Below, piece by piece: positions 1-8,680 of a DNA stretch of 64,000 nt (its first letter is position 1; every line of letters starts with the position of its first letter). Position numbers and translations under genes: made by a program. Under the pieces are notes generated by a model. The model was not told the origin of the DNA, did not search any database, and saw nothing but the letters and a program-made list of their open reading frames with translations. The stretch spans positions 62,001 through 126,000 of the forward strand of contig NZ_LIVX01000007.1 in NCBI RefSeq assembly GCF_001905665.1, in the 5' to 3' direction. Source of the stretch: Streptomyces sp. CB02261. Lineage in GTDB: Bacteria; Actinomycetota; Actinomycetes; Streptomycetales; Streptomycetaceae.

Positions 1-915
1 ACCGTCGACCGGCAGTGCGGCTCCTCCCAGCAGGCCGTCCACTTCGCCGCCCAGGGCGTGATCTCCGGGGCGTACGACATCGCCGTCGCCTGCGGGGTGG
101 AGTCCATGAGCCGGGTGCCCATGTGGTCCAACGTGCCGCCCGGCGCCGACCCCTTCGGCCCGGGCGTCGCCGAGCGCTACCCCGAGGGCCTCGTGCCGCA
201 GGGCGTCAGCGCCGAACTCATCGCAGCGAAGTGGTCGATCGGCCGTGAGGCCATGGACGCCTTCGCCACCACGTCGCACACCAGGGCGGCCCGCGCCTGG
301 GCGGCCGGACTCTTCGACGCCGAGGTCGCCCCGTACGAGGACGTCCGCCGCGACGAGTCGGTGCGGCCCGCCACCACCCCCGAGGTCCTCGCCGGGCTCC
401 GGCCCTCCTTCGAGGACCCCGGCTTCGCCGCCCGCTTCCCGCAGATCGACTGGTCCGTCACCGCCGGGAACAGCAGCCCCGTCAACGACGGCGCGTCCGC
501 CGTCCTCGTCATGGCGGCCGACACCGCGAGGAGCCTCGGCCTGCGGCCCCTCGCCCGGCTGCACAGCTTCGCCGTCACCGGCTCCGACCCGCTGCTGATG
601 CTCACCGGTGTCATCCCGGCCACCGAGAAGGTCCTGCGCCGCGCGGGCCTCTCCCTCTCCGACATCGACCTCTTCGAGATCAACGAGGCCTTCGCCAGTG
701 TCGTCCTCGCCTGGCAGCAGGAGACCGGCGCCGACCCTGCCAGGGTCAACGTCCACGGCGGCGCCATCGCCCTCGGCCACCCCCTCGGCGCCAGCGGCAC
801 CCGCCTGACCACCACCCTCGTCCACGCGCTGCGCGCCAGGGGCGCCCGCTACGGCCTCCAGGCGATGTGCGAGGCGGGCGGCCTCGCCAACGCGATGATC
901 GTCGAGGCGCTCTGA
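1..915 (+). CDS. Thiolase (acetyl-CoA acyltransferase family), 5' end outside the window
   Basis: The frame is already open at base 1, so the gene begins upstream. The first residues read TVDRQCGSSQQ, the segment around the acyl-accepting nucleophilic cysteine. Near the C-terminus come NEAFAS, GGAIALGHPLGASGTR with the catalytic histidine, and CEAGG with the second active cysteine, so all thiolase catalytic motifs are intact. About 304 codons are visible; a usual thiolase has about 390, so roughly the first 85-90 residues are missing. The family cleaves 3-ketoacyl-CoA with CoA or runs the reverse condensation; the sequence does not tell biosynthetic from degradative use. It is convergent with the next gene, with 17 bases between stops and no clear hairpin. 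Confidence 0.93.
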   Translation, partial: TVDRQCGSSQQAVHFAAQGVISGAYDIAVACGVESMSRVPMWSNVPPGADPFGPGVAERYPEGLVPQGVSAELIAAKWSIGREAMDAFATTSHTRAARAWAAGLFDAEVAPYEDVRRDESVRPATTPEVLAGLRPSFEDPGFAARFPQIDWSVTAGNSSPVNDGASAVLVMAADTARSLGLRPLARLHSFAVTGSDPLLMLTGVIPATEKVLRRAGLSLSDIDLFEINEAFASVVLAWQQETGADPARVNVHGGAIALGHPLGASGTRLTTTLVHALRARGARYGLQAMCEAGGLANAMIVEAL

Positions 916-932
916 CTCCGACGAGGCCGCTC

Positions 933-1712
933 CTAGCGGACGCCGCCCACCGGCTCCGGCACGCCGTCCGGCTCCGGCACGCCGTCCCCGGCCGGGGCGG
1001 GGGACGGGGCCGGAGCCCGCAGACCGTGCCGCTTGCGCCAGGCCACCACCGCGGCGGCCACGCCCGACAGCACGATGAAGCCCGCGGAGAAGAGGAAGGC
1101 CGGCGAGCCCGGCGAGCCGGCCTGGGCGCCCGCCACCACGTACGCCGCCGTGTTGGGCACCGAGCCGAGCGCCGTCGCCAGGAGGAACGGCAGGTACCCC
1201 ATCCGGGAGACCGCCGCGCAGTAGTTGGCCGCCGCGAACGGCACCCCCGGGAACAGCCGGATAGCCAGCATCGAACGGAACCCGTGCCGGCTCAACTGCC
1301 CGTCCGCCGCCGTCAGCCAGCGCCCCCGCAGCAGCGGCCGCAGCGCGTCCTGCCCCAGGAACCGGCCGAGGGTGAACGCGATCCCGGCGCCCAGGACCGT
1401 CCCCGCCACCGCCGCCGTCAGCCCCGCCGCGGAACCGAACAGCGCGCCCGCCGCCAGATTGAGCACCGGCCGCGGGACGAACGCCGCCGTGCACACCCCG
1501 TACGCCAGGCCGAAGAGCAGCACCGCCCCGGGGCCGCTCGTCCGTGGCGGCCAGCCGGAGGCCAGGAACCGCTGCGGCTCGTACGACACCACGAGGGCAG
1601 CCGCCGTGAGCAGCAGCAGGGCGAGTAGGGAGAGCCGCGCGCGGGGGGAGAACAGGGCCCGGGAGCAGCGGACGGCGAGGGAGCCCGGCGGCCGGGGCAC
1701 GGGAGCGAGCAT
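933..1712 (-). CDS. TVP38/TMEM64 family (VTT domain) integral membrane protein
   Basis: 259 residues with about six hydrophobic segments. A positively charged N-terminus precedes the first membrane span (about residues 28-44). The central part contains the VTT-type signatures FVPRPVLNLAAGALFG and RLFPGVPFAAANYCAA, and the C-terminal tail is a short Pro/Gly-rich segment (repeated GVPEP). The family is related to DedA and SNARE-associated Golgi proteins; a lipid-scramblase-like or membrane-maintenance role is known for some members but is only inferred here. On the minus strand a TACTCT hexamer (1719-1724) ends 6 bases before the ATG, so the mRNA may be leaderless. The gene is divergent from the AlkD-like gene and shares a palindromic promoter with it. 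Confidence 0.85.
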   Translation of the reverse strand: MLAPVPRPPGSLAVRCSRALFSPRARLSLLALLLLTAAALVVSYEPQRFLASGWPPRTSGPGAVLLFGLAYGVCTAAFVPRPVLNLAAGALFGSAAGLTAAVAGTVLGAGIAFTLGRFLGQDALRPLLRGRWLTAADGQLSRHGFRSMLAIRLFPGVPFAAANYCAAVSRMGYLPFLLATALGSVPNTAAYVVAGAQAGSPGSPAFLFSAGFIVLSGVAAAVVAWRKRHGLRAPAPSPAPAGDGVPEPDGVPEPVGGVR

Positions 1713-1724
1713 TCGGGGAGAGTA

Positions 1725-1743
1725 ACGGACGCGTCCGTATGAT
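1725..1743. promoter_or_regulatory. Divergent promoter with 14-bp perfect palindrome (candidate operator)
   Basis: The palindrome ACGGACGCGTCCGT spans 1725-1738. Its right end runs into a consensus plus-strand -10 box TATGAT (1738-1743), and its left end abuts the minus-strand -10-like TACTCT of the TVP38-type gene. A protein bound here would cover both promoters. The regulator is not in the window next to it; a TetR-type protein is a guess from operator shape only. Confidence 0.5.
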
Positions 1744-1806
1744 CGCCGTAATGTGCGTCATGTCCCTCCGGGCCGGGCCCCGGACGACCTCAGGGCAGGG
1801 AGACCC

Positions 1807-2541
1807 ATGACCGACATCGCGCCGCCGGACACCGGCTCCGGAGACGTGCCCCGCAGCGCCCTCGCCGACACCGTCCTCGACCGGCTCACCACCGTCTACC
1901 CGGCCGCCGGAAACCCCTTCCGGGCGCAGGAGATGGTCGCGTACATGAAGGGCGTCGCCCCCTTCCTCGGCGTCCGCACCCCCGAGCGCCGGATCCTGTC
2001 CCGCACCGTCCTCGACGGCATCCCCCGGCCCGACGAGACCGACTGCGCCGCCGTCGCCCTGCGCTGCTTCGCCCTGCCCGAGCGCGAGTACCACTACTTC
2101 GCGGTCGACTACCTGCGCCGCCATGTGCGGCGCTGCTCCTCAGGTTTCCTGCCCGTGGCCCGCCGGCTCGTCACCACCGTCTCCTGGTGGGACACCGTCG
2201 ACCACCTCGCCGCCCACGTCGTCGGCGGACTGGTCGCGGCTGACCCCTCGCTCGGCGACCGCATGGACGAGTGGATCGAGGACGAGGACCTGTGGGTGGC
2301 CCGCACGGCGCTCCTCCACCAGCTCCGCTTCAAGGGGGCCACGGACGCCGACCGGCTCTTCGCGTACTGCCTGCGCCGGGCGCCCGACACGGACTTCTTC
2401 CTCCGCAAGGCCATCGGCTGGGCCCTGCGCGAGTACGCCAGGACGGCCCCCGGCGAGGTCCGCGCCTTCGTCGCCGCGAACGCCTCCCGGCTCTCGCCCC
2501 TCTCCGTCCGCGAGGCCCTCAAGCACCTCGATCCCCTCTGA
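1807..2541 (+). CDS. DNA alkylation repair protein (AlkD-like HEAT-repeat glycosylase family)
   Basis: 244 residues. The pattern is that of the AlkD/AlkC-like family: N-terminal KGVAPFLGVRTPERR, then helical repeats with the typical strings REYHYFAVDYLRR, SWWDTVDHLA and DFFLRKAIGWALREYA. AlkD-type enzymes excise N3- and N7-alkylated bases using an all-helical HEAT-like fold. The start at 1807 is chosen over the in-frame upstream codon at 1753 because it follows a purine-rich AGGGCAGGGAGA stretch at ribosome-binding distance, leaving a leader of about 55 bases after the TATGAT -10 box. It is followed by a GC-rich hairpin. High confidence in family, moderate in exact substrate. Confidence 0.88.
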   Translation: MTDIAPPDTGSGDVPRSALADTVLDRLTTVYPAAGNPFRAQEMVAYMKGVAPFLGVRTPERRILSRTVLDGIPRPDETDCAAVALRCFALPEREYHYFAVDYLRRHVRRCSSGFLPVARRLVTTVSWWDTVDHLAAHVVGGLVAADPSLGDRMDEWIEDEDLWVARTALLHQLRFKGATDADRLFAYCLRRAPDTDFFLRKAIGWALREYARTAPGEVRAFVAANASRLSPLSVREALKHLDPL

Positions 2542-2559
2542 GGGGGCGGGTGCGCCCCC
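2542..2559 (+). terminator. Short GC-rich hairpin after the AlkD-like gene
   Basis: A perfect 7-bp stem (GGGGGCG / CGCCCCC) with a GGTG loop starts at the base after the stop codon. There is no T-tract, as is usual for Streptomyces terminators. The stem is short, so this is a moderate call. Confidence 0.4.
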
Positions 2560-2674
2560 GGCCCTTTCGGGGCGCCACCCGGATTGATCGTCGTCCGACC
2601 CGTTTGGAAGAGTCACGGGGCCGCCCTGAGCTCGGGGTGGGGGGATCGGACACCCTCAGGTCCGGTAGCGAGCG

Positions 2675-4834
2675 ATGATGAGAAGAACCTCGGCCTCACG
2701 GCTGCACATATGGGGGACCGTTCTGGCGGTCGTCGCCCTGATGGGCGCGCAGGCGGTGCCCGCGGCGGCCGTCACGACGACCCCGGGAGACCCCGGCGGC
2801 ACCGCCCACACCCGGGAGTCGGTCCGGGCGATGACCTGGAACATCTGCGGCGACGCGGGCGGCAGGATCGCGTCCGACGCCGGATACTGCCCGTGGCGGA
2901 ACGGCAACACGACGGACGACGGGAAGACCTTCGACGGACCCGCCACGAAGATGGCGGGCGTGGCCAAGGTCGTCAACGACCGGAACCTCAACGTGGTGAT
3001 GCTCCAGGAGGTCTGCGCCGGCAAGACGCCGGGCGACACCGAAGGCGTCAACCACCTCGACCTGCTCGCCGGCAAGCTCGAAGGCGAGTGGACCTTCGCG
3101 TCGGCGGGCATGACCCGGCCCGACGAGCCGTACGCGGAGCCGGAGCGCTCGGGCGTCGAGATGATCGACCAGGAGGGTTCGGACTGCCGCGGACCCGCTC
3201 TCACCGGGACGCTGGGCGTCGCCATCGCGGTGAAGGGGAAGATCACCTGGAAGACGGAGACGGACTTCGAGACCCCGCTCGGTCTGACGATGGGCCGAGG
3301 GACCGTGCTGTGCGTCGAGGTGGAGGGCTGGGAGAGCCACGTCTGCACCACGCACGTGGCCAACTTCGGTTCGGGCGCCACGTTCGACGGCTATTACAAG
3401 GACCAGATCGACACCGTCGCGAACGTGGTGAAGAAATTCCCCTCCGTGGTCCTGGGCGGCGACTTCAACACCAGGGACCAGAACAAGCTCCAGCCGCTCT
3501 ACAGCCTCATGTCCGAGTGCGACCAGCGGGCCTACACACCTGACGGTACGGACGCCGTCAACGAGCCCACCAAGATCACTCGCAGCAACGTGGTGACGGA
3601 CGCCAACGGCGGGATCGTGTCCCACGGCTACGAGACGTCGAAGATCGACTACCTCTTCTCGACCGACGCCTTCACCGGCTGCGACTCGTGGACCCAGCTG
3701 GGCGACCGCACGGACTACCGCGTGACGGTGCAGCCGACCTGCACCTCCACCACACCCAAGACGAACTGGAGCCCCTGCGACCCCGACCCCACCGCCTACT
3801 CCGACCACACCCCGCTCTACGGCTACACCCAGGGCGGCGCGAAGCTCGCCTGGAAGCTCGACGGCGGCCCCGACGCCACCTCGGGCGGGTCCGGCGGCCA
3901 CACCGGCGCCCTCACGGGCGGCGGAGCGTGGACGGCGGAGCACGGCGGCGCCCTGGAGCTGAACGGCTCCGACGGAGCCGTCACCGCGACCGGCCCCGTC
4001 GTCAGCACCAGCCGCAGCTTCACCGTCTCGGCCTGGGCCAAGGTCGACCCCGGCGCCGGCACCTCGGTCGTCCTGTCCCAGGACGGGACCACGATCAGCG
4101 GCATGATGCTCTGGTACGGGCAGGACGGCACCTGGCGCTTCGGCCTCCCCAAGGCGGACAGCTCCACCTGGGCCGTCGACCAGGCCGTGGCCCCCGCGAC
4201 CGCCGGTGTGTGGACGCGGCTGACGGGCGTGTACGACGCGGTCAGCGGTGCGGTCGCCCTCTACGTCGACGGCCAGAAGAAGGCCACGGCCACGCACACG
4301 TCCCGCTGGGACGCGAACGGCCCGTTCGTCATCGGCCGGGACAAGGTCAACGGCGTGAACAACGCCTACTTCGACGGCTTCGTCCAGGGCGTCGAGGTCT
4401 TCGACCACGCCCTGCGGGACGACCAGGTCGCCTCGCACGCCACCCGGCTGACCGCGCCCACCGACAAGAGCACCCCGCTTCAGGGCGGCGAGTGGGACTC
4501 CTTCTCGCAGGGCTGCCACCTCCCGCTCGACTTCTTCGGCGCCGACTTCGGCACGGCGATCGGCCTCACGCCGACGCTCACGGCCACCGTCGACCACCCG
4601 GACCCGTCCAAGGAGGTGTGGGCCGAGTTCTCCCTGAGGGACGACACCGCCGGGGCGCAGCCGATCGTGCTGGGCGGACCGGGGTCGGCCAGTGCGCGGG
4701 TGCGGGGCGGCGGCACCGTCTCCGTCACCACGCCTCCGCTCGTCCCCGGCCACAGCTATGCCTGGCAGGTGCGCACCACCGACGGAACCGCCGTCTCGCC
4801 CCTCGCGGCGACCTGCAACTTCAGGACGCGCTGA
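2675..4834 (+). CDS. Secreted endonuclease/exonuclease/phosphatase-family protein with LamG domain
   Basis: 719 residues. Residues 1-32 are a Sec signal peptide (RR-rich start, hydrophobic core, cleavage after VPAAA). The EEP (DNase I/sphingomyelinase-like) domain covers about 50-385: MTWNICG, LQEVC with the metal-binding Glu, GGDFNTRDQN and SDHTPLYG with the catalytic Asp-His. A LamG/concanavalin-like domain follows (about 390-590; SFTVSAWAK, WTRLTGVYD, ALYVDGQ), then a beta-rich C-terminal segment of about 110 residues that looks Fn3-like. Such proteins cleave phosphodiester bonds in nucleic acid, phosphoinositide or sphingolipid outside the cell; the substrate cannot be read from sequence. 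Two consecutive ATG codons (2675, 2678) are possible starts. A strong hairpin follows at 4851. Confidence 0.88.
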   Translation: MMRRTSASRLHIWGTVLAVVALMGAQAVPAAAVTTTPGDPGGTAHTRESVRAMTWNICGDAGGRIASDAGYCPWRNGNTTDDGKTFDGPATKMAGVAKVVNDRNLNVVMLQEVCAGKTPGDTEGVNHLDLLAGKLEGEWTFASAGMTRPDEPYAEPERSGVEMIDQEGSDCRGPALTGTLGVAIAVKGKITWKTETDFETPLGLTMGRGTVLCVEVEGWESHVCTTHVANFGSGATFDGYYKDQIDTVANVVKKFPSVVLGGDFNTRDQNKLQPLYSLMSECDQRAYTPDGTDAVNEPTKITRSNVVTDANGGIVSHGYETSKIDYLFSTDAFTGCDSWTQLGDRTDYRVTVQPTCTSTTPKTNWSPCDPDPTAYSDHTPLYGYTQGGAKLAWKLDGGPDATSGGSGGHTGALTGGGAWTAEHGGALELNGSDGAVTATGPVVSTSRSFTVSAWAKVDPGAGTSVVLSQDGTTISGMMLWYGQDGTWRFGLPKADSSTWAVDQAVAPATAGVWTRLTGVYDAVSGAVALYVDGQKKATATHTSRWDANGPFVIGRDKVNGVNNAYFDGFVQGVEVFDHALRDDQVASHATRLTAPTDKSTPLQGGEWDSFSQGCHLPLDFFGADFGTAIGLTPTLTATVDHPDPSKEVWAEFSLRDDTAGAQPIVLGGPGSASARVRGGGTVSVTTPPLVPGHSYAWQVRTTDGTAVSPLAATCNFRTR

Positions 4835-5132
4835 GCCCTCGGCGGCCGGTCCCGGCCGGTGGTCACCCACCGGCCGGGGAACCCTGAGCCCCCCACCGGG
4901 GTCGGCGCGGCCCGGCCCGGACCGCGCCGGCGGCCGGCCGGGCCGACCCCGGGACGGGTGGCACAGGCGGCCCTGGCCGCACCCGTCGTACCGGCACCGG
5001 CTGCCCCTGCGGTAAGGGCACGGGCGGTACCGGCTGCCCCCGGCCGCCCCGACCCCGGCGACACCGGCCGCGCCCGTCGCTCCGGCCCCCCCGCGGCCCC
5101 CGCCGCCCCCGCGCCCCCGGCACAATGAGCAC
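4835..5132. other. Intergenic region, 298 bp, very GC-rich
   Basis: Apart from the terminator at 4851-4878 the stretch is low-complexity GC-rich DNA with short repeats (two copies of ACCGGCTGCCCC near 4998 and 5030) and no credible coding frame. Just before the next gene CACAAT (5121-5126) ends 6 bases before its GTG, a possible -10 box for a leaderless transcript. Confidence 0.5.
4851..4878 (+). terminator. Rho-independent-type hairpin after the EEP-LamG gene
   Basis: Perfect 12-bp inverted repeat (4851-4862 and 4867-4878) with a TCAC loop, 16 bases after the stop codon. No U-tract follows, typical for this GC range. Confidence 0.7.
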
Positions 5133-5978
5133 GTGAACGAGCAGATCCCCGTCATCCGCGAGGTCGACCAGGGCACCGCGCGCCTCATGCCCGACGTGGA
5201 TCGGGAGCGGGCCTGGCTGCTGACGGTCGACGGTGCGCCCCAGTCGTACGTCGACCTCGACGACCCGGCGTACCTGGAGTTCGAGTACGCGCGCCGGCTC
5301 GCCCATGTCGTCGACGGGGCCGCCGACGACGGCGCGCCGCTCGACGTCCTGCACCTGGGCGGCGGGGCGCTCTCCCTGCCCCGGTACGTCGCCGTCACCC
5401 GGCCCGGCTCGCGCCAGGACGTGGTGGAGGCGGACCGGGGGCTGCTGGCCCTCGTCGCAGAACACCTGCCGCTGCCCGCGGACTCCGGTGTCACCGTGCA
5501 TGCCGCCGACGCCAGGCGGTGGCTGGAGGCGGCCCCCGCCGCCTCGGCCGACCTGGTCGTCGGAGACGTCTTCGGCGGCTCGCGCGTGCCCGCCCACCTC
5601 ACGTCCGTCGAGTACGCGCGCGAGGTCCGGCGCGTCCTGCGCGCCGACGGGATCTACGCCGCCAACCTGGCCGACGGGGCTCCCTTCCCCTTCCTCCGCT
5701 CCCAGCTGGCCACCTTCGCCGCCGTCTTCCCCGAGCTCGCCCTGGTCGCCGAACCTGCCGTGCTGCGCGGCCGCCGCTTCGGCAACGCGGTCCTGGTCGC
5801 CTCCGGCCGGGAGATCGACCTCGCGCACCTCGCGCGCCGGGCCGCCGCGGACGCCTTCCCCGCGCGCGTGGAGCACGGAGAGGCGCTCGCCCGGCTCACC
5901 GGGGACGCGGAACCGGTCCTCGACGCCGGGGCCGTACCCTCACCCGTCCCGCCGGACGGCGCCTTCGGCATCGGCTGA
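5133..5978 (+). CDS. Spermidine synthase-like (fused-MFS/spermidine synthase family) methyltransferase-fold protein
   Basis: 281 residues with the Rossmann-like aminopropyltransferase/methyltransferase fold: DVLHLGGGALSLPRYVA matches the nucleotide-binding loop, QDVVEADRGLL the acidic strand-2 end, VHAADARRWL the next conserved Asp and DLVVGDVFGG the strand-4 Asp. Streptomyces genomes carry several such soluble homologues; whether this one makes polyamine is unknown, so the call stops at family level. GTG start at 5133; no Shine-Dalgarno sequence is evident and CACAAT lies 6 bases upstream. Its last 39 bases overlap the convergent MFS gene. Confidence 0.75.
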   Translation: MNEQIPVIREVDQGTARLMPDVDRERAWLLTVDGAPQSYVDLDDPAYLEFEYARRLAHVVDGAADDGAPLDVLHLGGGALSLPRYVAVTRPGSRQDVVEADRGLLALVAEHLPLPADSGVTVHAADARRWLEAAPAASADLVVGDVFGGSRVPAHLTSVEYAREVRRVLRADGIYAANLADGAPFPFLRSQLATFAAVFPELALVAEPAVLRGRRFGNAVLVASGREIDLAHLARRAAADAFPARVEHGEALARLTGDAEPVLDAGAVPSPVPPDGAFGIG

Positions 5979-7310
5979 GGCGGAAGGGACGGCGGCGACG
6001 GAAGCGGAGGCCGCGGGCGCGTGCGCCGGACCGGGCAGGGGAGCCGGGCCCGGGATCTCCTTCGTGTGCGGACGCCGGGTCAGGTTCCGTACGTCCGGCA
6101 CCACCAGGACCAGAGCCGTGACGAGCACCATGAGCGCCGCCGCGCCCCACAGCGCCTCGCTCCGGCCGAACGCGCTCTCCGCCGGGCCCGCGAGCGCCGT
6201 GGTCAGCGGCAGCAGGGCCGTCGAGCCGAACCAGTCGTAGGCCGAGACCCGGGACAGCTTCTCCTCCGGGATCTCCTGGTGCAGGGCCGTCATCCACGAG
6301 ACGCCGAAGACCTCGATGGCCACGCCGCTCACGAACATGGCGGCCGTCAGCCCCACCGCGTCGAGCGGCACGGCGAGCGCCGCCGACGGCAGGGCGATCG
6401 GGAACACGCACAGCGTCCCGACGAACAGCATCCGCCGCGGCTTCCACCGGGCCATCAGGACGGCGCCGGCGAGCGTCCCCACGCCGTAGGCGGCGAGCGC
6501 GATGCCCCAGGGCCGCGCGCCCCCCAGGTCGGACCGGGCGACCAGCGGCCCGTACACCGACTCGACCGCCCCGATCAGCCCGACCACCACCGAGAACTGG
6601 GCGACGATCGACCAGAGCCAGGGCCGGCCGACGAACTCGTGCCAGCCCTCCCGCAGATCGGCGAAGAGGCCGCCGCCGGGAGCGCGGTCGGGGATGCCGC
6701 TCACGTCCAGGAAGGCGCGCAGTCCGCCCGCGACGGCGAAGGCGACCGCGTCGATGAGCAGCACCCAGCCGGGACCGACGAAGGCGACGAGGGCGCCACC
6801 GAGCGCGGCGCCGCCGATGGTCGCGCTGTGCATCGCCATCCGGAAGACGGCGAAGGCACGGCTGGCCTGCTCGCCCGTGACGCTGGACAGCAGCATGCCC
6901 TCCGCCGCCGGGTTGAAGAAGGCCTGGCCGGTGCCGCAGAGCGCGGTGAGCACCATCATCTGCCAGATGCGGGCCTCGCCGGCGAGGACGAGCGCGGCGA
7001 AGACGGCCTGCGAGACGCAGTTGAGGGTGTTGGCGGCGACCATCACCCGGTGCCGGGGCACCCGGTCGGCGACGGCGCCGCCGATGAGCAGGAAGAGGAC
7101 GAGCGGCAGGAAGCGCGCCATCGCCACGAGCCCCACGTCGCCCGCGTCGCCCCCGGATTCGAAGACCGCCCACGTCGTGGCGATGAGGGCGCCGTGCGTG
7201 CCGAGGTTGGTCACGATCGTGGCGGCGGTGAGGAGGACGTAGTTGCGGCCGGCCCACTCGGGGCGGCGGGAACCGAGCGGGGTACGGCGGGAGGGGGCGG
7301 CACTGTTCAC
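5940..7310 (-). CDS. MFS transporter (transmembrane secretion effector type)
   Basis: 456 residues, about twelve membrane spans. The start motif WAGRNYVLLTAATIVTNLG, the loop GGAVADRVPRHRVMV between spans 2 and 3 and the FNPAAEGMLLSSV segment are those of the MFS_3/TSE group of drug-proton antiporters. The C-terminal 50 residues are a low-complexity Ala/Pro-rich cytoplasmic tail. GTG at 7310 is preferred: it is preceded by AGGGA about 10 bases upstream and fits the family N-terminus, whereas the longer open frame upstream is read-through of non-coding sequence. The 3' end overlaps the convergent spermidine-synthase-like gene by 39 bases. Likely exports a small hydrophobic compound; the substrate is not predictable. 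Confidence 0.87.
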   Translation of the reverse strand: MNSAAPSRRTPLGSRRPEWAGRNYVLLTAATIVTNLGTHGALIATTWAVFESGGDAGDVGLVAMARFLPLVLFLLIGGAVADRVPRHRVMVAANTLNCVSQAVFAALVLAGEARIWQMMVLTALCGTGQAFFNPAAEGMLLSSVTGEQASRAFAVFRMAMHSATIGGAALGGALVAFVGPGWVLLIDAVAFAVAGGLRAFLDVSGIPDRAPGGGLFADLREGWHEFVGRPWLWSIVAQFSVVVGLIGAVESVYGPLVARSDLGGARPWGIALAAYGVGTLAGAVLMARWKPRRMLFVGTLCVFPIALPSAALAVPLDAVGLTAAMFVSGVAIEVFGVSWMTALHQEIPEEKLSRVSAYDWFGSTALLPLTTALAGPAESAFGRSEALWGAAALMVLVTALVLVVPDVRNLTRRPHTKEIPGPAPLPGPAHAPAASASVAAVPSASADAEGAVRRDG

Positions 7311-7431
7311 CCCGGGACTATCCCTGCCGACCTGCCCCGATGCCAAGCCGTTATCCGGCCCGCGCCCCGTCGGCCAGGCCTTTGCCGGCTGGGTGGACCG
7401 GCCCCGCGCCCCGTCCGCCGGGCCGTCGTCC

Positions 7432-7467
7432 GCTCGGCGGACCGGGCACGTGACCGGTCCGCCGAGC
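7432..7467 (-). terminator. Hairpin after the Pro/Gln-rich membrane protein gene
   Basis: A 14-bp stem (7432-7445 and 7454-7467) with loop GCACGTGA lies 8 bases beyond the minus-strand stop at 7475. It also separates this gene from the MFS gene downstream. Confidence 0.7.
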
Positions 7468-7474
7468 CGACGGG

Positions 7475-8572
7475 TCAGGACTCCGGTGCCAGACGGACCG
7501 TCGAGAGGATCTGCCGGATGGTGGCGTCCGGCAGCTCGCCCGCGACACCGTCGGCCGCGTAGAGCACCCAGGTGGTGAAGTCGCCCGCGGTGTTCTTGAA
7601 GGTGAAGGCGATCGACTTGCCGTCGGACTCGCACTTGTTGCGCTTCTTGACGCCCGGCGCCGTGGCCGTCGCCATGCTGCCGGTGAGCCCGGATGCCGTC
7701 TTGTAGGGCACGGCCTTGGTGATCTTGATGGTGTTCTTCGGCATGTGCTGCGCGTAGCCGCCCCACACCCACGAACCGGCCTCGCCGTACGCGGCGTCCG
7801 CGGTGTTCTTGGCGCCCTGGCCGCCCTTGGTGCCGGCGGTGCTCAGGCCCCAGGTCTCGGGAGTCCCGTTCTTGTCGACGTCGTACGTGCACCACTCGCC
7901 CTTGAGGCGCGTCGGCGACGTCATCGTCATCAGCGGGCTGCCGTCGTTCTTCTTCTCGTCCTCGAAGGCCGTGATCATCCCGGGCTTCAGGACCTCCCAC
8001 TCCGGCGGAACGTCGAAGAGGGTGTTGTACTTCGGGTTGTAGACGACCTTCCAGCCGGGGATCGTCGGCTGCTGGGCGGCGCCGTCACGCGGGTTGGCGA
8101 GCGACGGGGAGCCGCTGGGCTCCGTCGACGGGGCCGCCGGCGCGGAGGGTGCCGCGGACGGGTTCTTGCCGCCGGCCGTCGGCTGCTCCTCGTCCCCGCC
8201 GAGCACCAGGTACCCGGTGACACCGGCCGCGACGACCACGGCGAGCGCGGCGACGATCGCCACGAGCGTCGTCTGCTTCTTCTTCCCGCCGTCCGGCCCG
8301 CCGGGCATGCCCGGACCCGGCACCGCGTACTGCTGCGCCACGGTCGGCTGCTGGTACGGGTTCGGCTGGCCGTAGCCGGGCTGCGGGTAGCCGGGCTGCG
8401 AGGGCGGCGGCTGTTGCGGGTAGCCGGGCTGCGTCGGCGGCTGCGGGTACCCGGGCTGGGCCGGTGGCTGCTGATACGGGTTCGGCTGCTGGTACCCCGA
8501 CTGCTGGTAGGGGTTCGGATTCTGGTCCTGCGGGTTCTGCTCGCCCCCGGGCGGCTGCTGTCCTGGCCACAT
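7475..8572 (-). CDS. Single-pass membrane protein with Pro/Gln/Tyr-rich N-terminus, unknown function
   Basis: 365 residues. Residues 1-95 are a disordered region built from irregular repeats of QPGYPQ, NPYQQ and QPP. KKKQ then precedes one membrane span (about 100-122), followed by a Pro/Ser/Ala linker and an extracellular domain of about 200 residues with two cysteines (in GEWCTYD and KRNKCESD) that could form a disulphide. This architecture is common in Streptomyces membrane proteins of unknown function; the outer domain loosely resembles proteins that sit at the cell surface as sensors or chaperones, but no family can be named safely. TATGGT lies 8 bases before the ATG on the minus strand, suggesting a leaderless mRNA. 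Confidence 0.8.
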   Translation of the reverse strand: MWPGQQPPGGEQNPQDQNPNPYQQSGYQQPNPYQQPPAQPGYPQPPTQPGYPQQPPPSQPGYPQPGYGQPNPYQQPTVAQQYAVPGPGMPGGPDGGKKKQTTLVAIVAALAVVVAAGVTGYLVLGGDEEQPTAGGKNPSAAPSAPAAPSTEPSGSPSLANPRDGAAQQPTIPGWKVVYNPKYNTLFDVPPEWEVLKPGMITAFEDEKKNDGSPLMTMTSPTRLKGEWCTYDVDKNGTPETWGLSTAGTKGGQGAKNTADAAYGEAGSWVWGGYAQHMPKNTIKITKAVPYKTASGLTGSMATATAPGVKKRNKCESDGKSIAFTFKNTAGDFTTWVLYAADGVAGELPDATIRQILSTVRLAPES

Positions 8573-8680
8573 GGCCAGTAACCATAGAGGTGCGGGGGCG
8601 CCGCGACCACGCCCGCCCCGGCACCGTGGGCCCGCGAGGGTATGGCCAAGGACTCCTACTCATGGGTAACATCGCGGACC

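Noticed and set aside
5125..5136. ATGAGCACGTGA, a three-codon upstream reading frame overlapping the GTG start
   Set aside because: Too short to judge as a leader peptide, and the CACAAT hexamer just upstream fits a leaderless start at 5133.
2696..5602. 968-codon minus-strand open frame opposite the EEP-LamG gene
   Set aside because: Runs through the terminator and two opposite genes; composition is that of a shadow frame.
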